Under the pieces are notes generated by a model, which saw only the letters and a program-made list of their open reading frames with translations, did no database searches and was not told the origin of the DNA. This document shows positions 1-9,823 of a stretch of 64,000 nucleotides of DNA, piece by piece. Position numbers and translations under genes: made by a program. Origin of the DNA: Streptomyces flavochromogenes (GTDB lineage: Bacteria > Actinomycetota > Actinomycetes > Streptomycetales > Streptomycetaceae); assembly GCF_000717595.1 (NCBI RefSeq), contig NZ_JNZO01000034.1, positions 13,036-77,035 of the forward strand. Reading direction: 5' to 3'. The stretch's first letter is position 1, and the number at the start of each line of letters is the position of its first letter.

Positions 1-576
1 GTCGACTTCCACAAGTCCTTCTTCCAGCCGGTGAGTTCCTCCGCCGTCCTGGTCCGCGACGGGGCGACCCTGCGGCACGCGACCTACCACGCGGACTACC
101 TCAACCCGCGCCGCACCATCGCGGAGCAGATCCCCAACCAGGTCGACAAGTCCCTCCAGACCACCCGCCGCTTCGACGCGCTCAAGCTGTGGATGACGCT
201 GCGCGTGATGGGCGCCGACGGTGTGGGGCAGCTCTTCGACGAGGTCTGCGACCTGGCCGCCGAGGGCTTCGCGCTGCTCGCCGCCGACCCGCACTACGAC
301 GTCGTGGTCGAGCCGCAGATCTCCACCCTCGTCTACCGCTACATCCCGGAGAAGGTCACGTCCCCCGAGGACATCGACCGGGCCAACCTGCACGCCCGCA
401 AGGCCCTCTTCGCCTCCGGCGAGGCCGTCGTCGCCGGCACCAAGGTCGACGGCCGCCAGTACCTCAAGTTCACCCTGCTCAACCCCGAGACCACCGCGGC
501 CGACATCGCCGCCGTCCTCGATCTGATCGCCGGCTACGCCGAGCAGTACCTGGGAGAGACCCTTGTCCACGCCTGA
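1..576 (+). CDS. desA: DesA, PLP-dependent lysine decarboxylase (C-terminal part, 5' end outside window)
   Basis: This is the last 191 codons of a group II pyridoxal-phosphate decarboxylase; the frame is open to the left edge. The fragment begins [10 protein letters not shown], where the lysine of the His-Lys pair is the expected Schiff-base residue for PLP. In the desferrioxamine pathway this enzyme decarboxylates L-lysine to cadaverine in the cytoplasm. The assignment rests mainly on the immediate desB-desC-desD context plus the decarboxylase-like sequence. Its stop codon lies 14 bases inside desB, so the genes are probably translationally coupled. The iron-box promoter expected upstream of desA is not in this window. 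Confidence 0.93.
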   Translation, partial: VDFHKSFFQPVSSSAVLVRDGATLRHATYHADYLNPRRTIAEQIPNQVDKSLQTTRRFDALKLWMTLRVMGADGVGQLFDEVCDLAAEGFALLAADPHYDVVVEPQISTLVYRYIPEKVTSPEDIDRANLHARKALFASGEAVVAGTKVDGRQYLKFTLLNPETTAADIAAVLDLIAGYAEQYLGETLVHA

Positions 577-1846
577 GACGACCGAGATCCACGACTTCAT
601 CGGCATCGGACTCGGTCCGTTCAACCTCGGACTCGCCTGCCTGACGGAGCCGATCGACGAGCTGAACGGCCTCTTCCTGGAGTCGAAGCCCGACTTCGAG
701 TGGCACTCGGGGATGTTCCTGGAGGGCGCCCACCTCCAGACCCCGTTCATGTCGGACCTGGTCACGATGGCCGACCCGACCTCGCCGTACTCCTTCCTGA
801 ACTACCTGAAGGACAAGGGCCGGCTGTACTCGTTCTACATCCGCGAGAACTTCTACCCGCTGCGGACCGAGTACAACGACTACTGCCGCTGGGCCGCCGG
901 ACGCCTCTCCTCCGTCCGCTTCTCGACCACCGTCGCGACCGTGACGTTCGACGAGGGCGCCGAGGTGTACGTGGTGACCACCGAGGGCGGAGAGACGTTC
1001 CGCGCGCGTCGTCTGGTCCTCGGCACCGGCACCCCGGCCTACGTCCCCGAGACCTGCCGGGGCCTCGGCGGCGACCTGATCCACAACTCGCGCTACCTCC
1101 CGAACAAGGAGGAGCTCCAGAAGAAGAAGTCGATCACCCTGGTCGGCAGCGGCCAGAGCGCCGCCGAGATCTACTACGACCTCCTCGGCGAGATCGACGT
1201 CCACGGGTACAAGCTCAACTGGGTGACCCGCTCCCCGCGCTTCTTCCCGCTGGAGTACACCAAGCTCACCCTGGAGATGACCTCCCCGGAGTACGTGGAC
1301 TACTTCCACGCCCTCCCCGAGCAGACCCGCTACCGCCTGGAGACCCAGCAGAAGGGCCTCTTCAAGGGCATCGACGGCGAGCTGATCGACGCCATCTTCG
1401 ACCTGCTCTACCAGAAGAACCTGAACGGCCCCGTGCCCACCCGCCTCCTCACCAACTCCGCGCTGCACACCGCCGCGTACGAGGAGTCGACGGGCACGTA
1501 CACCCTCGGCTTCCGCCAGGAGGAGCAGGAGAAGGACTTCACCCTGGACACCGAGGGCCTGATCCTCGCCACCGGGTACAAGTACGCCGTCCCCGCCTTC
1601 CTCGAGCCGGTCCGCGACCGCCTCAACTGGGACGGCCAGGGCCGCTTCGACGTGGCCCGCAACTACGCGATCGACACGACGGGCCGCGGGGTGTTCCTGC
1701 AGAACGCCTCCGTGCACACCCACTCGATCACCTCGCCCGACCTCGGCATGGGGGCGTACCGCAACGCGTACATCATCGGGGCGATGCTGGGCTACGAGTA
1801 CTACCCCGTCGAGAAGACCATCGCTTTCCAGGAGTTCGCGGCATGA
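563..1846 (+). CDS. desB: DesB, cadaverine N-monooxygenase
   Basis: A 427-aa member of the IucD/SidA lysine/ornithine N-hydroxylase family. It hydroxylates cadaverine to N-hydroxycadaverine using FAD, NADPH and O2. Visible motifs are the N-terminal FAD-binding [12 protein letters not shown] (about residues 14-25), an NADPH-binding GSGQSAAEI near residue 195, and the C-terminal LATGYKY typical of the family. The start is TTG at 563, giving MSTPETTE, with a GGGAGAG ribosome site at 551-557. It overlaps the end of desA by 14 bases, and its TGA stop overlaps the desC ATG (ATGA), indicating a tightly coupled operon. Confidence 0.95.
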   Translation: MSTPETTEIHDFIGIGLGPFNLGLACLTEPIDELNGLFLESKPDFEWHSGMFLEGAHLQTPFMSDLVTMADPTSPYSFLNYLKDKGRLYSFYIRENFYPLRTEYNDYCRWAAGRLSSVRFSTTVATVTFDEGAEVYVVTTEGGETFRARRLVLGTGTPAYVPETCRGLGGDLIHNSRYLPNKEELQKKKSITLVGSGQSAAEIYYDLLGEIDVHGYKLNWVTRSPRFFPLEYTKLTLEMTSPEYVDYFHALPEQTRYRLETQQKGLFKGIDGELIDAIFDLLYQKNLNGPVPTRLLTNSALHTAAYEESTGTYTLGFRQEEQEKDFTLDTEGLILATGYKYAVPAFLEPVRDRLNWDGQGRFDVARNYAIDTTGRGVFLQNASVHTHSITSPDLGMGAYRNAYIIGAMLGYEYYPVEKTIAFQEFAA

Positions 1847-2373
1847 CCGTATCGATACGTCCCTTCGATCCCCTGAAGGACGCGGAGCTGATCCACCCCT
1901 GGGTCACCCACCCCAAGGCCGCCTTCTGGATGATGCAGGACGCCACGCCGCAGGACGTCGAGCGCGAGTACACGGCGATCACCGCCCACCCGCACCACGA
2001 CGCCTTCATCGGCGAGGTCGACGGCGAGCCGGCCTTCCTCATGGAGCGGTACGACCCGTCGGAGCTGGAGCTGGTCGGGCTGTACGAGCCGCAGCCCGGT
2101 GACGTCGGCATGCACTTCCTCGTCGCGCCCACCGACACCCCCGTGCACGGCTTCACCCGCACCGTGATCACCGCCGTGATGGCGGAGCTGTTCGCCGACC
2201 CGGCGACCCTCCGGGTGGTCGTCGAGCCGGACGTGTCCAACAAGGCCGTCCACACGCTCAACGAGGCCGTCGGCTTCGTGCCGGAGCGCGAGATCCAGAA
2301 GCCGGAGAAGAAGGCTCTGCTGAGCTTCTGCACCCGGGAGCAGTTCCAGGCCGCTGTGGGAGTCGCCGTATGA
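1843..2373 (+). CDS. desC: DesC, N-hydroxycadaverine acyltransferase (GNAT/IucB family)
   Basis: A 176-aa acyltransferase of the siderophore IucB-like GNAT family. It transfers succinyl or acetyl groups from CoA onto N-hydroxycadaverine to make the hydroxamate building blocks of desferrioxamines. The family signature is visible in the [14 protein letters not shown] segment near the N-terminus and in the [21 protein letters not shown] segment near residues 125-145, which forms the CoA-binding core. ATG at 1843 overlaps the desB stop as ATGA, and its own stop overlaps desD as ATGA. A longer upstream reading in the same frame is a shadow inside desB. Confidence 0.94.
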   Translation: MTVSIRPFDPLKDAELIHPWVTHPKAAFWMMQDATPQDVEREYTAITAHPHHDAFIGEVDGEPAFLMERYDPSELELVGLYEPQPGDVGMHFLVAPTDTPVHGFTRTVITAVMAELFADPATLRVVVEPDVSNKAVHTLNEAVGFVPEREIQKPEKKALLSFCTREQFQAAVGVAV

Positions 2374-4157
2374 GCACCATCGATGTGTCGAACCCCGTCG
2401 CGCACCTCACCCCCGAGCTCTGGGCGGACGCCAACCGCGCACTGATCCGCAAGGGGCTCGCGGAGTTCGCCCACGAGCGGCTCCTCGACCCGCGGGAGCT
2501 CGGCGAGAGCCGCTACGCGGTCCTGTCGGACGACGGCACCACCGAATACCGCTTCACCGCGGACCGGTACGCCCTCGACCACTGGCAGGTCTACGCCGAG
2601 TCGATCAGCCGCCACCGCGGTGACGAGCAGCTCCCGCTCGACGCGCTCCGGTTCATCACCGAGCTGCGCGGCGCCCTCGGCCTGAGCGACGAGGTCCTGC
2701 CCGTCTACCTGGAGGAGATCTCCTCCACGCTCGCCGGTACGGCGTTCAAGGCGACCAAGGAGCCGGTCACCTCCTCCGAGCTCACCCACGCCGGTTTCCA
2801 GGCGATCGAGACGGGGATGACCGAGGGCCACCCCTGCTTCGTCGCCAACAACGGCCGGCTCGGCTTCGGCGTGGACGAGTTCCGCGCGTACGCCCCCGAG
2901 GCGGCGAGCGAGATCCACCTGATCTGGCTGGCGGCGCGGCGCGACCGCACCACCTTCACGGCCGGCGCGGGCATCGACTACGAGGCCTTCGTCCGCGCGG
3001 AGCTGGGCGACGCGACGGTGGACGGCTTCGCGGCGACCCTGGCGGCCCGCGGCCTCGACCCGGCCGACTACCTCCTCATGCCGGCGCACCCCTGGCAGTG
3101 GTGGAACAAGCTGTCCGTCACCTTCGCGGCCGAGGTCGCGCAGCAGCGCCTGGTGTACCTGGGCGAGGGCGACGACACGTATCTGGCGCAGCAGTCGATC
3201 CGTACCTTCTTCAACACCTCCGACCCGGCCAAGCACTATGTGAAGACGGCCCTCTCCGTCCTCAACATGGGCTTCATGCGGGGTCTTTCGGCCGCGTACA
3301 TGGAGGCGACTCCGGCGATCAACGACTGGCTGCACACGCTGATCGAGTCGGACGCGACGTTCCGGTCGGCGCGCTTCTCGATCATCCGCGAGCGGGCGGC
3401 CGTCGGCTACCGGCACCTGGAGTACGAGGCCGCGACCGACCGCTACTCGCCGTACCGCAAGATGCTGGCGGCGCTCTGGCGCGAGTCCCCGGTGCCGACC
3501 CTCGCCGAGGGCGAGCGGCTCGCGACGATGGCGTCCCTCCTGCACGTGGACCACACGGGCGCGTCGTTCGCGGGTGCGCTGATCAAGGAGTCGGGCCTGG
3601 AGGCCCCGGTCTGGCTCCGCCAGTACCTGGACGCCTACCTGCTCCCGGTCCTGCACAGCTTCTACGCGTACGACCTGGCGTTCATGCCGCACGGCGAGAA
3701 CGTGATCCTGGTCCTCGACGAGCGCGGCGCGGTGTCGCGGGCGATCTTCAAGGACATCGCCGAGGAGATCGTCGTCATGGACCCGGCGGCGGTCCTGCCG
3801 CCGGCGGTGGAGCGGGTCCGGGCGGAGATCCCCGAGGACATGAAGCTCCTCTCGGTCTTCACGGACGTCTTCGACTGCTTCTTCCGCTTCCTGGCGGCGA
3901 CGCTCGCCACGGAGGGCGTCCTCGACGAGGACGGCTTCTGGCGGACGGTCGCGGAGTGCGTACGCGGCTACGAGCAGTCGAAGCCGGAACTGGCGGACCG
4001 GTTCGCGCAGTACGACATGTTCGCGGAGACCTTCGCCCTGTCGGCCCTGAACCGCCTCCAGCTCCGCAACAACAAGCAGATGGTCGACCTCTCCGACCCG
4101 TCGGCGGCCCTCCAGCTCGTCGGCGACCTGGTGAACCCGATCGCCCGCTTCGCCTGA
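2370..4157 (+). CDS. desD: DesD, NRPS-independent siderophore synthetase
   Basis: A 595-aa IucA/IucC-family (NIS) synthetase. It uses ATP to condense N-hydroxy-N-succinylcadaverine units and close the macrocycle of desferrioxamine E, or to release the linear forms. Family hallmarks visible are GHPCFVANNGRLGF (about 150-163), MPAHPWQW (about 235-242, binding ATP), and HGENVILVLD (about 440-450). Length is typical. It is the last gene of the coupled desABCD operon and is followed after about 55 bp by a strong hairpin. Export and uptake genes are not visible in this window. Confidence 0.95.
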   Translation: MSTIDVSNPVAHLTPELWADANRALIRKGLAEFAHERLLDPRELGESRYAVLSDDGTTEYRFTADRYALDHWQVYAESISRHRGDEQLPLDALRFITELRGALGLSDEVLPVYLEEISSTLAGTAFKATKEPVTSSELTHAGFQAIETGMTEGHPCFVANNGRLGFGVDEFRAYAPEAASEIHLIWLAARRDRTTFTAGAGIDYEAFVRAELGDATVDGFAATLAARGLDPADYLLMPAHPWQWWNKLSVTFAAEVAQQRLVYLGEGDDTYLAQQSIRTFFNTSDPAKHYVKTALSVLNMGFMRGLSAAYMEATPAINDWLHTLIESDATFRSARFSIIRERAAVGYRHLEYEAATDRYSPYRKMLAALWRESPVPTLAEGERLATMASLLHVDHTGASFAGALIKESGLEAPVWLRQYLDAYLLPVLHSFYAYDLAFMPHGENVILVLDERGAVSRAIFKDIAEEIVVMDPAAVLPPAVERVRAEIPEDMKLLSVFTDVFDCFFRFLAATLATEGVLDEDGFWRTVAECVRGYEQSKPELADRFAQYDMFAETFALSALNRLQLRNNKQMVDLSDPSAALQLVGDLVNPIARFA

Positions 4158-4211
4158 CGGAGCGCGCCCGCCGGGCGACCCCGGCCACGCACCCCGCGTG
4201 ACCCCGAGACC

Positions 4212-4256
4212 GGTGTGAGCCCCGGCGGAGTACGGTCCTCCGCCGGGGCTCACACC
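4212..4256 (+). terminator. Rho-independent-type terminator after desD
   Basis: A perfect 19-bp inverted repeat (4212-4230 with 4238-4256) with a 7-nt loop TACGGTC, followed by TGTTCTC. It lies 55 bp past the desD stop and ends the des operon. The T-run is short, as is common in streptomycetes. Confidence 0.85.
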
Positions 4257-4359
4257 TGTTCTCCCCGAAGGGGCACCCGCACGGCGTGGAGCCTCACCCG
4301 GCTACGGCTCGGTCACGTCGCGGGAGAAACGGCCCGGAAGATCGAATCCGGCGCACAGG

Positions 4360-4917
4360 ATGAGGGGCATGAGTCGTCACTCCCTCCGCGCCGCCGCCCT
4401 CGGCACGCTCCTGCTCGCCGGTCTCGTCCCGCTCGTCGGCGGCTGCGCCGACCCCGGCGACGACCCGCGTGCGACGGCCTCCCGCGAGGGCATGCGGTAC
4501 TGCCCGGGCCCCAACGAGCCGCCACTCGAACCGCAGACGCCGTGCATCTCGCAGGACCCCGCGCAGAAGTACGCGGAGAACCACGGCTACCGGCGTCAGA
4601 TGGAGATCACCGAGGAGCAGCGCGCCGGGGCACGGGACAGGGCGGAAGCCCTCGCCAAGGCGCTGTGGCGCATCAAGGACGAGCCGGCCGGCGAGTCCGA
4701 GATCCGGGCGGCTGCCGCCGCCGCCCTCGGCCTGGCGCCGCACGAGCTGGAGTACCGGGAGGGCGCCCGGGGCGAGCGCCCCCAGAACATCGACGTCGGT
4801 GGCGGCGAGGGCAAGGTCTGCGTCAACGGCCGCATCGACGACCAGGGGCAGGCCACCGCCGAGGTCGCGGGCCGCACGATGGACGGAACGTGCCTGCCGG
4901 GCCTCGGAGGCCACTGA
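4360..4917 (+). CDS. Small secreted lipoprotein of unknown function
   Basis: A 185-aa protein with an N-terminal signal (MRGMSRHSLRAAALG, then a leucine-rich core) ending in a lipobox-like VGGC at about residue 29. It is therefore probably lipid-anchored on the outer face of the membrane. The mature part has cysteines (YCPGPNE, TPCISQD, KVCVNG, GTCLPG) and a charged helical middle (EEQRAGARDRAEALAKAL). I do not recognise a family. An alternative start at 4369 (MSRHS) is possible; neither start has an ideal ribosome site. It sits alone between the des terminator and the convergent hexosaminidase gene. Confidence 0.7.
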   Translation: MRGMSRHSLRAAALGTLLLAGLVPLVGGCADPGDDPRATASREGMRYCPGPNEPPLEPQTPCISQDPAQKYAENHGYRRQMEITEEQRAGARDRAEALAKALWRIKDEPAGESEIRAAAAAALGLAPHELEYREGARGERPQNIDVGGGEGKVCVNGRIDDQGQATAEVAGRTMDGTCLPGLGGH

Positions 4918-4924
4918 CGATCCG

Positions 4925-6559
4925 CTACTCCGCCGGCCAGGGCACCTCCGGGGACCGGTAGTAGTCGATGCCCAGGGCGTCGAACCTCGGGGCCTGTTCC
5001 GCGAGGCGGACCTTGTAGGTGTCCCAGTCGTGGGTCGCCGCCGGTGACCAGCCGAGTTCCGCCAGGCCCGGCAGGCGCGGGAAGGCCATGACGTCGAGGT
5101 CGTCCGTGGTGGCCAGGGTCTCCGTCCAGAGCGGGGCCTCGATGCCGCGGACGGTTTCCTCCGGGGCGCCCGCGAGGTAGGTGGCCGGGTTCCAGTCGTA
5201 CGACGTGCGGACCTCCACGTAGCCCGCCCAGGCGAGGCCGAGCTTGGTGTCCTTCGTGTACTTCATGTCGAGATACGTGCGGTCGGCCGGGGAGAGGATC
5301 AGGCCGGTGCCGTTCCGGGCGGCGGCCGCGACCCGCTCCTTCTCCTCCGTGGGGGTGCGGTCGAGGCCCCAGTACTGGACGAGTGCGCCGTCCGCCGGGG
5401 TCGTGCCGGTCAGCTGGTGCCAGCCGACGACCTTCTTCCCGTACTTCGCGACGACCGGCTGCACCTTGTCCATGAAGGTCACGTAGTCCGCGTGGCTGGT
5501 GGAGTGCGCCTCGTCGCCGCCGATGTGGATGTACCGGCCGGGGGTGAGCGCGGCGATCTCGCGGATCACGTCGTCGACGAAGTCGTACGTGACGGGCTTC
5601 GGCACGCACAGGGAGCTGAAGCCGACCTTGACGCCGGTGTAGAGCGGCGGGGCGACGCCGTCGCAGTTGAGCTCGGCGTAGGAGGCGAGGGCGGCGTTGG
5701 TGTGGCCGGGGAGGTCGATCTCGGGAATCACCTCCTGGTAGCGGGAGGCGGCGTACCGGACGATCTCCTGGTACTGGTCCTTGGTGTAGAAGCCGCCGGG
5801 TCCGCCGCCGACCTCGGTGGAGCCGCCGTGGGTGGTGAGCCGGGGCCAGGAGTCGACGGCGATGCGCCAGCCCTGGTCGTCGGAGAGGTGCAGATGGAGG
5901 GTGTTGACCTTGTAGAGCGCGAGCTGGTCGATGTACCGCTTCACCTCGTCGACGGTGAAGAAGTGGCGGGAGACGTCGAGCATGGCGCCCCGGTAGGCGT
6001 ACCGCGGGGTGTCGGTGATCGTGCCGCCGGCGATCTTCCAGGGCCCGTTCTGGACGCTCTTGCGTTCGACGGCGGAGGGCAGCTGCTGGCGCAGGGTCTG
6101 GACGCCGCGGAAGAGCCCGGCGGGTTCGCGCGCGGTGAGGACGACGCCGTCGGGGGCCGAGTGGAGCCGGTAGCCCTCGGCGCCGAGCGCGGTGTCGCCG
6201 GGGCTGAGGCGGAGCCGGATGCCGCCGCGGGCGGCGACGTCCTCGACGACGGGCAGCGGGAAGCCGGTGGCGGGGCGGAGCAGTCCGGCGAGGTAGCGGC
6301 CGAGCTCCTGGGTCTCGCGGTTCGTGCCGTCCACGCCGATGCGGGTGGTCCGGGTGAGGGTGTAGGGCTCGCCCTCGGGGGTGACGGAGGCGGGTACGGG
6401 CACGATGCGGCCGAGCGGGCGGACCTCGGGCTCGGCGGCGGCCGTGGCGTTCTTGCCGTCCGTCGTGCTGTCGGCGGCGGCCTCCCCGCAGCCGACACCG
6501 GCGGCGGCGACCAGGAGCAGGGATCCGATCAGGCGCGGAATCCTTCGGCGCTGTGTCAC
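4925..6559 (-). CDS. Beta-N-acetylhexosaminidase, GH20, secreted
   Basis: A 544-aa glycoside hydrolase family 20 enzyme that releases GlcNAc from chitobiose and chitin oligomers outside the cell. The signal peptide ends near AAAGVGCGEA, a degenerate lipobox, so it may be a lipoprotein. The GH20 catalytic Asp-Glu pair is D349-E350 in HIGGDEAHST, which supports the substrate-assisted mechanism. A GH20b-type N-terminal domain precedes the barrel (about 50-190). Close relatives are SpHex-type Streptomyces enzymes. A DasR-like site lies about 100 bp upstream, and glmS is nearby, fitting chitin/GlcNAc control. Confidence 0.93.
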   Translation of the reverse strand: MTQRRRIPRLIGSLLLVAAAGVGCGEAAADSTTDGKNATAAAEPEVRPLGRIVPVPASVTPEGEPYTLTRTTRIGVDGTNRETQELGRYLAGLLRPATGFPLPVVEDVAARGGIRLRLSPGDTALGAEGYRLHSAPDGVVLTAREPAGLFRGVQTLRQQLPSAVERKSVQNGPWKIAGGTITDTPRYAYRGAMLDVSRHFFTVDEVKRYIDQLALYKVNTLHLHLSDDQGWRIAVDSWPRLTTHGGSTEVGGGPGGFYTKDQYQEIVRYAASRYQEVIPEIDLPGHTNAALASYAELNCDGVAPPLYTGVKVGFSSLCVPKPVTYDFVDDVIREIAALTPGRYIHIGGDEAHSTSHADYVTFMDKVQPVVAKYGKKVVGWHQLTGTTPADGALVQYWGLDRTPTEEKERVAAAARNGTGLILSPADRTYLDMKYTKDTKLGLAWAGYVEVRTSYDWNPATYLAGAPEETVRGIEAPLWTETLATTDDLDVMAFPRLPGLAELGWSPAATHDWDTYKVRLAEQAPRFDALGIDYYRSPEVPWPAE

Positions 6560-6657
6560 AGGCTGGTCCCCTTCGGGCGTTGGATCAGGCGTTGGACGCG
6601 TCTGTCGAGTTCTATATCCGAACCGTCACCATGCGTACCGCCGAGGTATCCACGCGT

Positions 6658-6673
6658 CAAGGTCTGGACCAAT
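6658..6673. promoter_or_regulatory. DasR-responsive element (dre) upstream of hexosaminidase gene
   Basis: CAAGGTCTGGACCAAT has the GGTCTxGACC core of the DasR operator (consensus AnTGGTCTAGACCAnT-like). It lies 99-114 bp upstream of the GH20 start and about 90 bp before the start proposed for the small gene at 6764, so it could act on either. DasR is the GntR-family GlcN-6-P-sensing repressor of chitin and GlcNAc genes. Confidence 0.8.
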
Positions 6674-6763
6674 CACCCCGGATGACGGGTGGATCATGGC
6701 ACGCCTGCCCGATATCGGGCAGGATTCTTGCGAATCGAGACAGGTACCCCCCAATATTCATGG

Positions 6764-7039
6764 GTGCTCGAACGCCGCCCGTCGCACGACGACCTCATCG
6801 ACCACCTGGTCCGCAGCACCGCGCTCCAGCGCGGTGAGGCCGCCCGGGTGGTACTCGATGTGCTGGCGTACTTCGACGAGACGACCGAGGAGTTCGTCCG
6901 CCGCCGACACCGCGAACTGCAGTCCGGCGGGGCCGTGAACGCGGAGATCTTCGAACGGATCTCGGCGGAACTGCCACACCGGGCCGTGGCGCCGCCGGAG
7001 CTCTCGCTCCGGCAACTGCGCCGCATCGTCTACGGCTGA
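6764..7039 (+). CDS. Small conserved-looking protein upstream of glmS, unknown function
   Basis: About 91 aa from a GTG start (VLERRPSHDDLIDHLVRS), ending RQLRRIVYG. It is predicted to be mostly helical and charged, with no signal peptide or membrane segment. I do not recognise the family. The start is uncertain: the frame is open further upstream, to ATG at 6689, and no clear ribosome site precedes either start. It lies 53 bp upstream of glmS on the same strand and downstream of the DasR site, so co-transcription with glmS is plausible but inferred. Confidence 0.6.
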   Translation: MLERRPSHDDLIDHLVRSTALQRGEAARVVLDVLAYFDETTEEFVRRRHRELQSGGAVNAEIFERISAELPHRAVAPPELSLRQLRRIVYG

Positions 7040-7092
7040 GTCACGAACGAGCACGGCGAGCACGTTCACCAACCTGGAGGGGTTTCACCTTT

Positions 7093-8910
7093 ATGTGCGG
7101 AATTGTCGGTTACATCGGAAAGCGCGACGTCGCCCCGCTGCTCCTTGAGGGCCTGGCGCGTCTGGAGTACCGGGGATACGACTCGGCCGGCATGGTCGTC
7201 ACCAGCCCGAAGGCCTCCGGCCTGAAGATGGTGAAGGCCAAGGGTCGTGTCCGTGACCTGGAGGCCCGTGTCCCCAAGCGCTTCACCGGTACCACCGGCA
7301 TCGCCCACACCCGCTGGGCCACCCACGGCGCGCCGAGCGACATCAACTCGCACCCGCACATGGACCCCGAGAACAAGGTCGCCGTCGTCCACAACGGCAT
7401 CGTCGACAACGCCCAGGAGCTCCGCGCCAAGCTGGAGGCCGACGGCGTCGTCTTCGCCTCCGAGACGGACACCGAGGTCATCACCCACCTCATCGCCCGC
7501 TCCCAGGCCACCACCCTCGAGGAGAAGGTCCGCGAGGCGCTCAAGGTCATCGAGGGCACCTACGGCATCGCCGTGATGCACGCCGACTTCAACGACCGCA
7601 TCGTCGTGGCCCGCAACGGCTCGCCGGTCATCCTCGGCATCGGCGAGAAGGAGATGCTCGTCGCCTCCGACGTCGCCGCCCTGATCGCCCACACCCGCCA
7701 GGTCGTCACCCTCGACGACGGCGAGATGGCCACCCTGAAGGCCGACGACTTCCGCACGTACACGACCTCGGGCGCGACCACCACCGCCACCCCGGAGACC
7801 GTGGAGTGGGAGGCCGCCTCGTACGACATGGGCGGTCACGACACGTTCATGCACAAGGAGATCTCCGAGCAGCCCGACGCGGTCGACCGCGTCCTGCGCG
7901 GCCGGATCGACGACCGCTTCTCCACCGTGCACCTGGGCGGCCTGAACCTGGACCCGCGCGAGGCCCGCACCATCCGCCGGATCAAGATCCTCGGCTGCGG
8001 CACCTCGTACCACGCCGGTCTCATCGGCGCCGGGCTCATCGAGTCCATGGCCCGCATCCCCGCCGACGCCGAGCCGGCCTCGGAGTTCCGCTACCGCAAC
8101 CCGGTCGTGGACCCCGACACCCTCTACATCGCCGTCTCCCAGTCCGGTGAGACCTACGACGTGCTCGCCGCCGTCCAGGAGCTGAAGCGCAAGGGCGCCC
8201 GCGTCCTCGGCGTGGTCAACGTGGTCGGCTCCGCCATCGCCCGCGAGGCCGACGGCGGCGTGTACGTCCACGCCGGCCCCGAGGTCTGCGTCGTCTCCAC
8301 CAAGTGCTTCACCAACACGGTCACCGCCTTCGCGCTGCTCGCCCTGCACCTGGGCCGCATCCGCGACCTGTCCGTCACCGACGGCAAGCGGATCATCGAG
8401 GGCCTGCGCAAGCTGCCCGCGCAGATCCAGGAGATCCTCGAGACCGAGGACGAGATCAAGAAGATCGCCGCGGAGTACGCCGGCGCCCAGTCGATGATGT
8501 TCATCGGCCGCGTCCGGGGCTACCCCGTCGCCCTCGAGGCCTCCCTGAAGCTCAAGGAGATCTCCTACATCCACGCCGAGGCCTACCCGGCCTCCGAGCT
8601 GAAGCACGGCCCGCTGGCCCTCATCGAGCCGGCCCTGCCGACGGTCGCGATCGTCCCCGACGACGACCTGCTCGAGAAGAACCGCGCCGCCCTGGAGGAG
8701 ATCAAGGCCCGCAGCGGCCGCATCCTCGCGGTCGCGCACCAGGAGCAGGCGAAGGCCGACCACACCATCATCGTGCCGAAGAACGAGGACGAGCTGGACC
8801 CGATCCTGATGGGCATCCCGCTCCAGCTCCTCGCGTACCACACGGCGCTCGCCATGGGCCGCGACATCGACAAGCCGCGCAACCTGGCCAAGTCCGTCAC
8901 GGTCGAGTAG
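7093..8910 (+). CDS. glmS: Glutamine--fructose-6-phosphate aminotransferase (isomerizing)
   Basis: A 605-aa GlmS. It makes glucosamine-6-phosphate from fructose-6-phosphate and glutamine, the first step to UDP-GlcNAc for peptidoglycan. The N-terminal Ntn amidotransferase domain starts with the catalytic Cys2 (MCGIVGYIGKRD) and includes the family motif LEYRGYDSAG. Two SIS isomerase domains follow (ILGCGTSYHAG and SQSGETYDVLAA in the first; GRVRGYPVALEA in the second), and the C-terminal KPRNLAKSVTVE is typical. The ribosome site GGAGG is at 7076-7080. No glmS ribozyme is seen, as expected in actinobacteria. It neighbours the GH20 gene and a DasR site. Confidence 0.96.
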   Translation: MCGIVGYIGKRDVAPLLLEGLARLEYRGYDSAGMVVTSPKASGLKMVKAKGRVRDLEARVPKRFTGTTGIAHTRWATHGAPSDINSHPHMDPENKVAVVHNGIVDNAQELRAKLEADGVVFASETDTEVITHLIARSQATTLEEKVREALKVIEGTYGIAVMHADFNDRIVVARNGSPVILGIGEKEMLVASDVAALIAHTRQVVTLDDGEMATLKADDFRTYTTSGATTTATPETVEWEAASYDMGGHDTFMHKEISEQPDAVDRVLRGRIDDRFSTVHLGGLNLDPREARTIRRIKILGCGTSYHAGLIGAGLIESMARIPADAEPASEFRYRNPVVDPDTLYIAVSQSGETYDVLAAVQELKRKGARVLGVVNVVGSAIAREADGGVYVHAGPEVCVVSTKCFTNTVTAFALLALHLGRIRDLSVTDGKRIIEGLRKLPAQIQEILETEDEIKKIAAEYAGAQSMMFIGRVRGYPVALEASLKLKEISYIHAEAYPASELKHGPLALIEPALPTVAIVPDDDLLEKNRAALEEIKARSGRILAVAHQEQAKADHTIIVPKNEDELDPILMGIPLQLLAYHTALAMGRDIDKPRNLAKSVTVE

Positions 8911-8980
8911 CGGCGACCTCGGGGCCTGTCCCCCCGAGCCGCGCCGCCGGGCCTGTCCCCCGGCGGTTCGACCGGACACG

Positions 8981-9023
8981 AAGCGGTCCCCCCGTGCATC
9001 CCAGGTGCACGGGGGGACCGCTT
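8981..9023. terminator. Terminator between glmS and the convergent transporter gene
   Basis: A perfect 18-bp stem (8981-8998 with 9006-9023) with a 7-nt loop TCCCAGG, followed by TCTTTCG. It lies 70 bp after glmS and 90 bp beyond the stop of the convergent gene, so it may serve both. Confidence 0.85.
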
Positions 9024-9113
9024 TCTTTCGGGGGCTCGTTCACCTCCCGGGGTGCGACGGTCGGCGGCCGTGCGCCCCTCCGGTTCACTCGCCAGGGCCT
9101 GGAGGCGCCCCGG

Positions 9114-9677
9114 TCAGCTCGCCGCGGCCGCGCTGCGGTTCGCCCGGCCGAGCGCGGTCGGCCAGCCGGCCACCGCCGCCGTGGCGCCGTACCAGGCGAC
9201 CAGACCCGCGACGGCCGCCACCCAGCCGCCCGCCTTCGCGAGCCCGCCGTTGTCGGCGAGCGCCCCGATGCCGAGCAGCAGGAGCGCGACGAACAACAGC
9301 CCGTACACGCCCTGTCCGAACAGTCCGCTGCCCGAGGCGGCCAGCGTCAGCGTGAGCGCCAGGAGCGCCCACAGGAGCAGGAAGACGCCCACGGCGTCGG
9401 CGGACGCCCCGCCGCCGGCCGCGGTGCCCCAGGTGAACCAGAAGGCGCCGAGCGCCGCGAACGCCGTGCCCTCACCCTTGTCGCCCGCACGGAGGGCGAG
9501 CAGACCGACGAGGAAGAGCGTCACCCCGCCGACCCAGGTGGCGAGGCCCGCGGCATCCGCTGCCGCGACGTTGTCGATGACACCGGTGCCGCCCAGGCCG
9601 AAGGCCAGCAGGGTCAGTCCGAGTGCGAGGTGGCCGAGAGTGGAAGTGGTGTTTCCCGCGGCGACTTCGTTGTTCAC
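9114..9677 (-). CDS. GPR1/FUN34/YaaH-family acetate transporter
   Basis: A 187-aa membrane protein with six hydrophobic segments spread over its length. The glycine- and alanine-rich pattern of the GPR1/FUN34/YaaH (SatP) acetate/succinate transporter family is visible: LGHLALGLTLLAFGL near the N-terminus and GAFWFTWGTA in the middle. It likely moves acetate across the cytoplasmic membrane. The ATG at 9677 gives MNNEVAAGN and is preceded by a GGAG-type site. It is convergent to glmS and monocistronic by layout. Direction of transport and substrate are inferred from family only. Confidence 0.85.
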   Translation of the reverse strand: MNNEVAAGNTTSTLGHLALGLTLLAFGLGGTGVIDNVAAADAAGLATWVGGVTLFLVGLLALRAGDKGEGTAFAALGAFWFTWGTAAGGGASADAVGVFLLLWALLALTLTLAASGSGLFGQGVYGLLFVALLLLGIGALADNGGLAKAGGWVAAVAGLVAWYGATAAVAGWPTALGRANRSAAAAS

Positions 9678-9823
9678 GGCGGGCTCCCTTCAAGTGCGCA
9701 GGTGTACTGCGTGAGCTGCTGTGTTCCAGTGACCCTTATATGCCCTTCACAAGCGCACAATTCACCTGAGGAAGGCCGAAATTATGGCGGGATGACGGCA
9801 GTTGAGGGTGAGACCTGACGGGT

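Noticed and set aside
1..576. Iron-box (DmdR1) operator of the des operon
   Set aside because: Its expected position is upstream of desA, outside the window. Nothing resembling it was found inside.
1773..4253. An 826-aa minus-strand frame opposite desC/desD
   Set aside because: It is antisense to confirmed des genes and Arg/Glu-rich, with no recognisable domain.
7040..7092. glmS ribozyme
   Set aside because: The 53-bp gap before glmS is too short and shows no ribozyme core.
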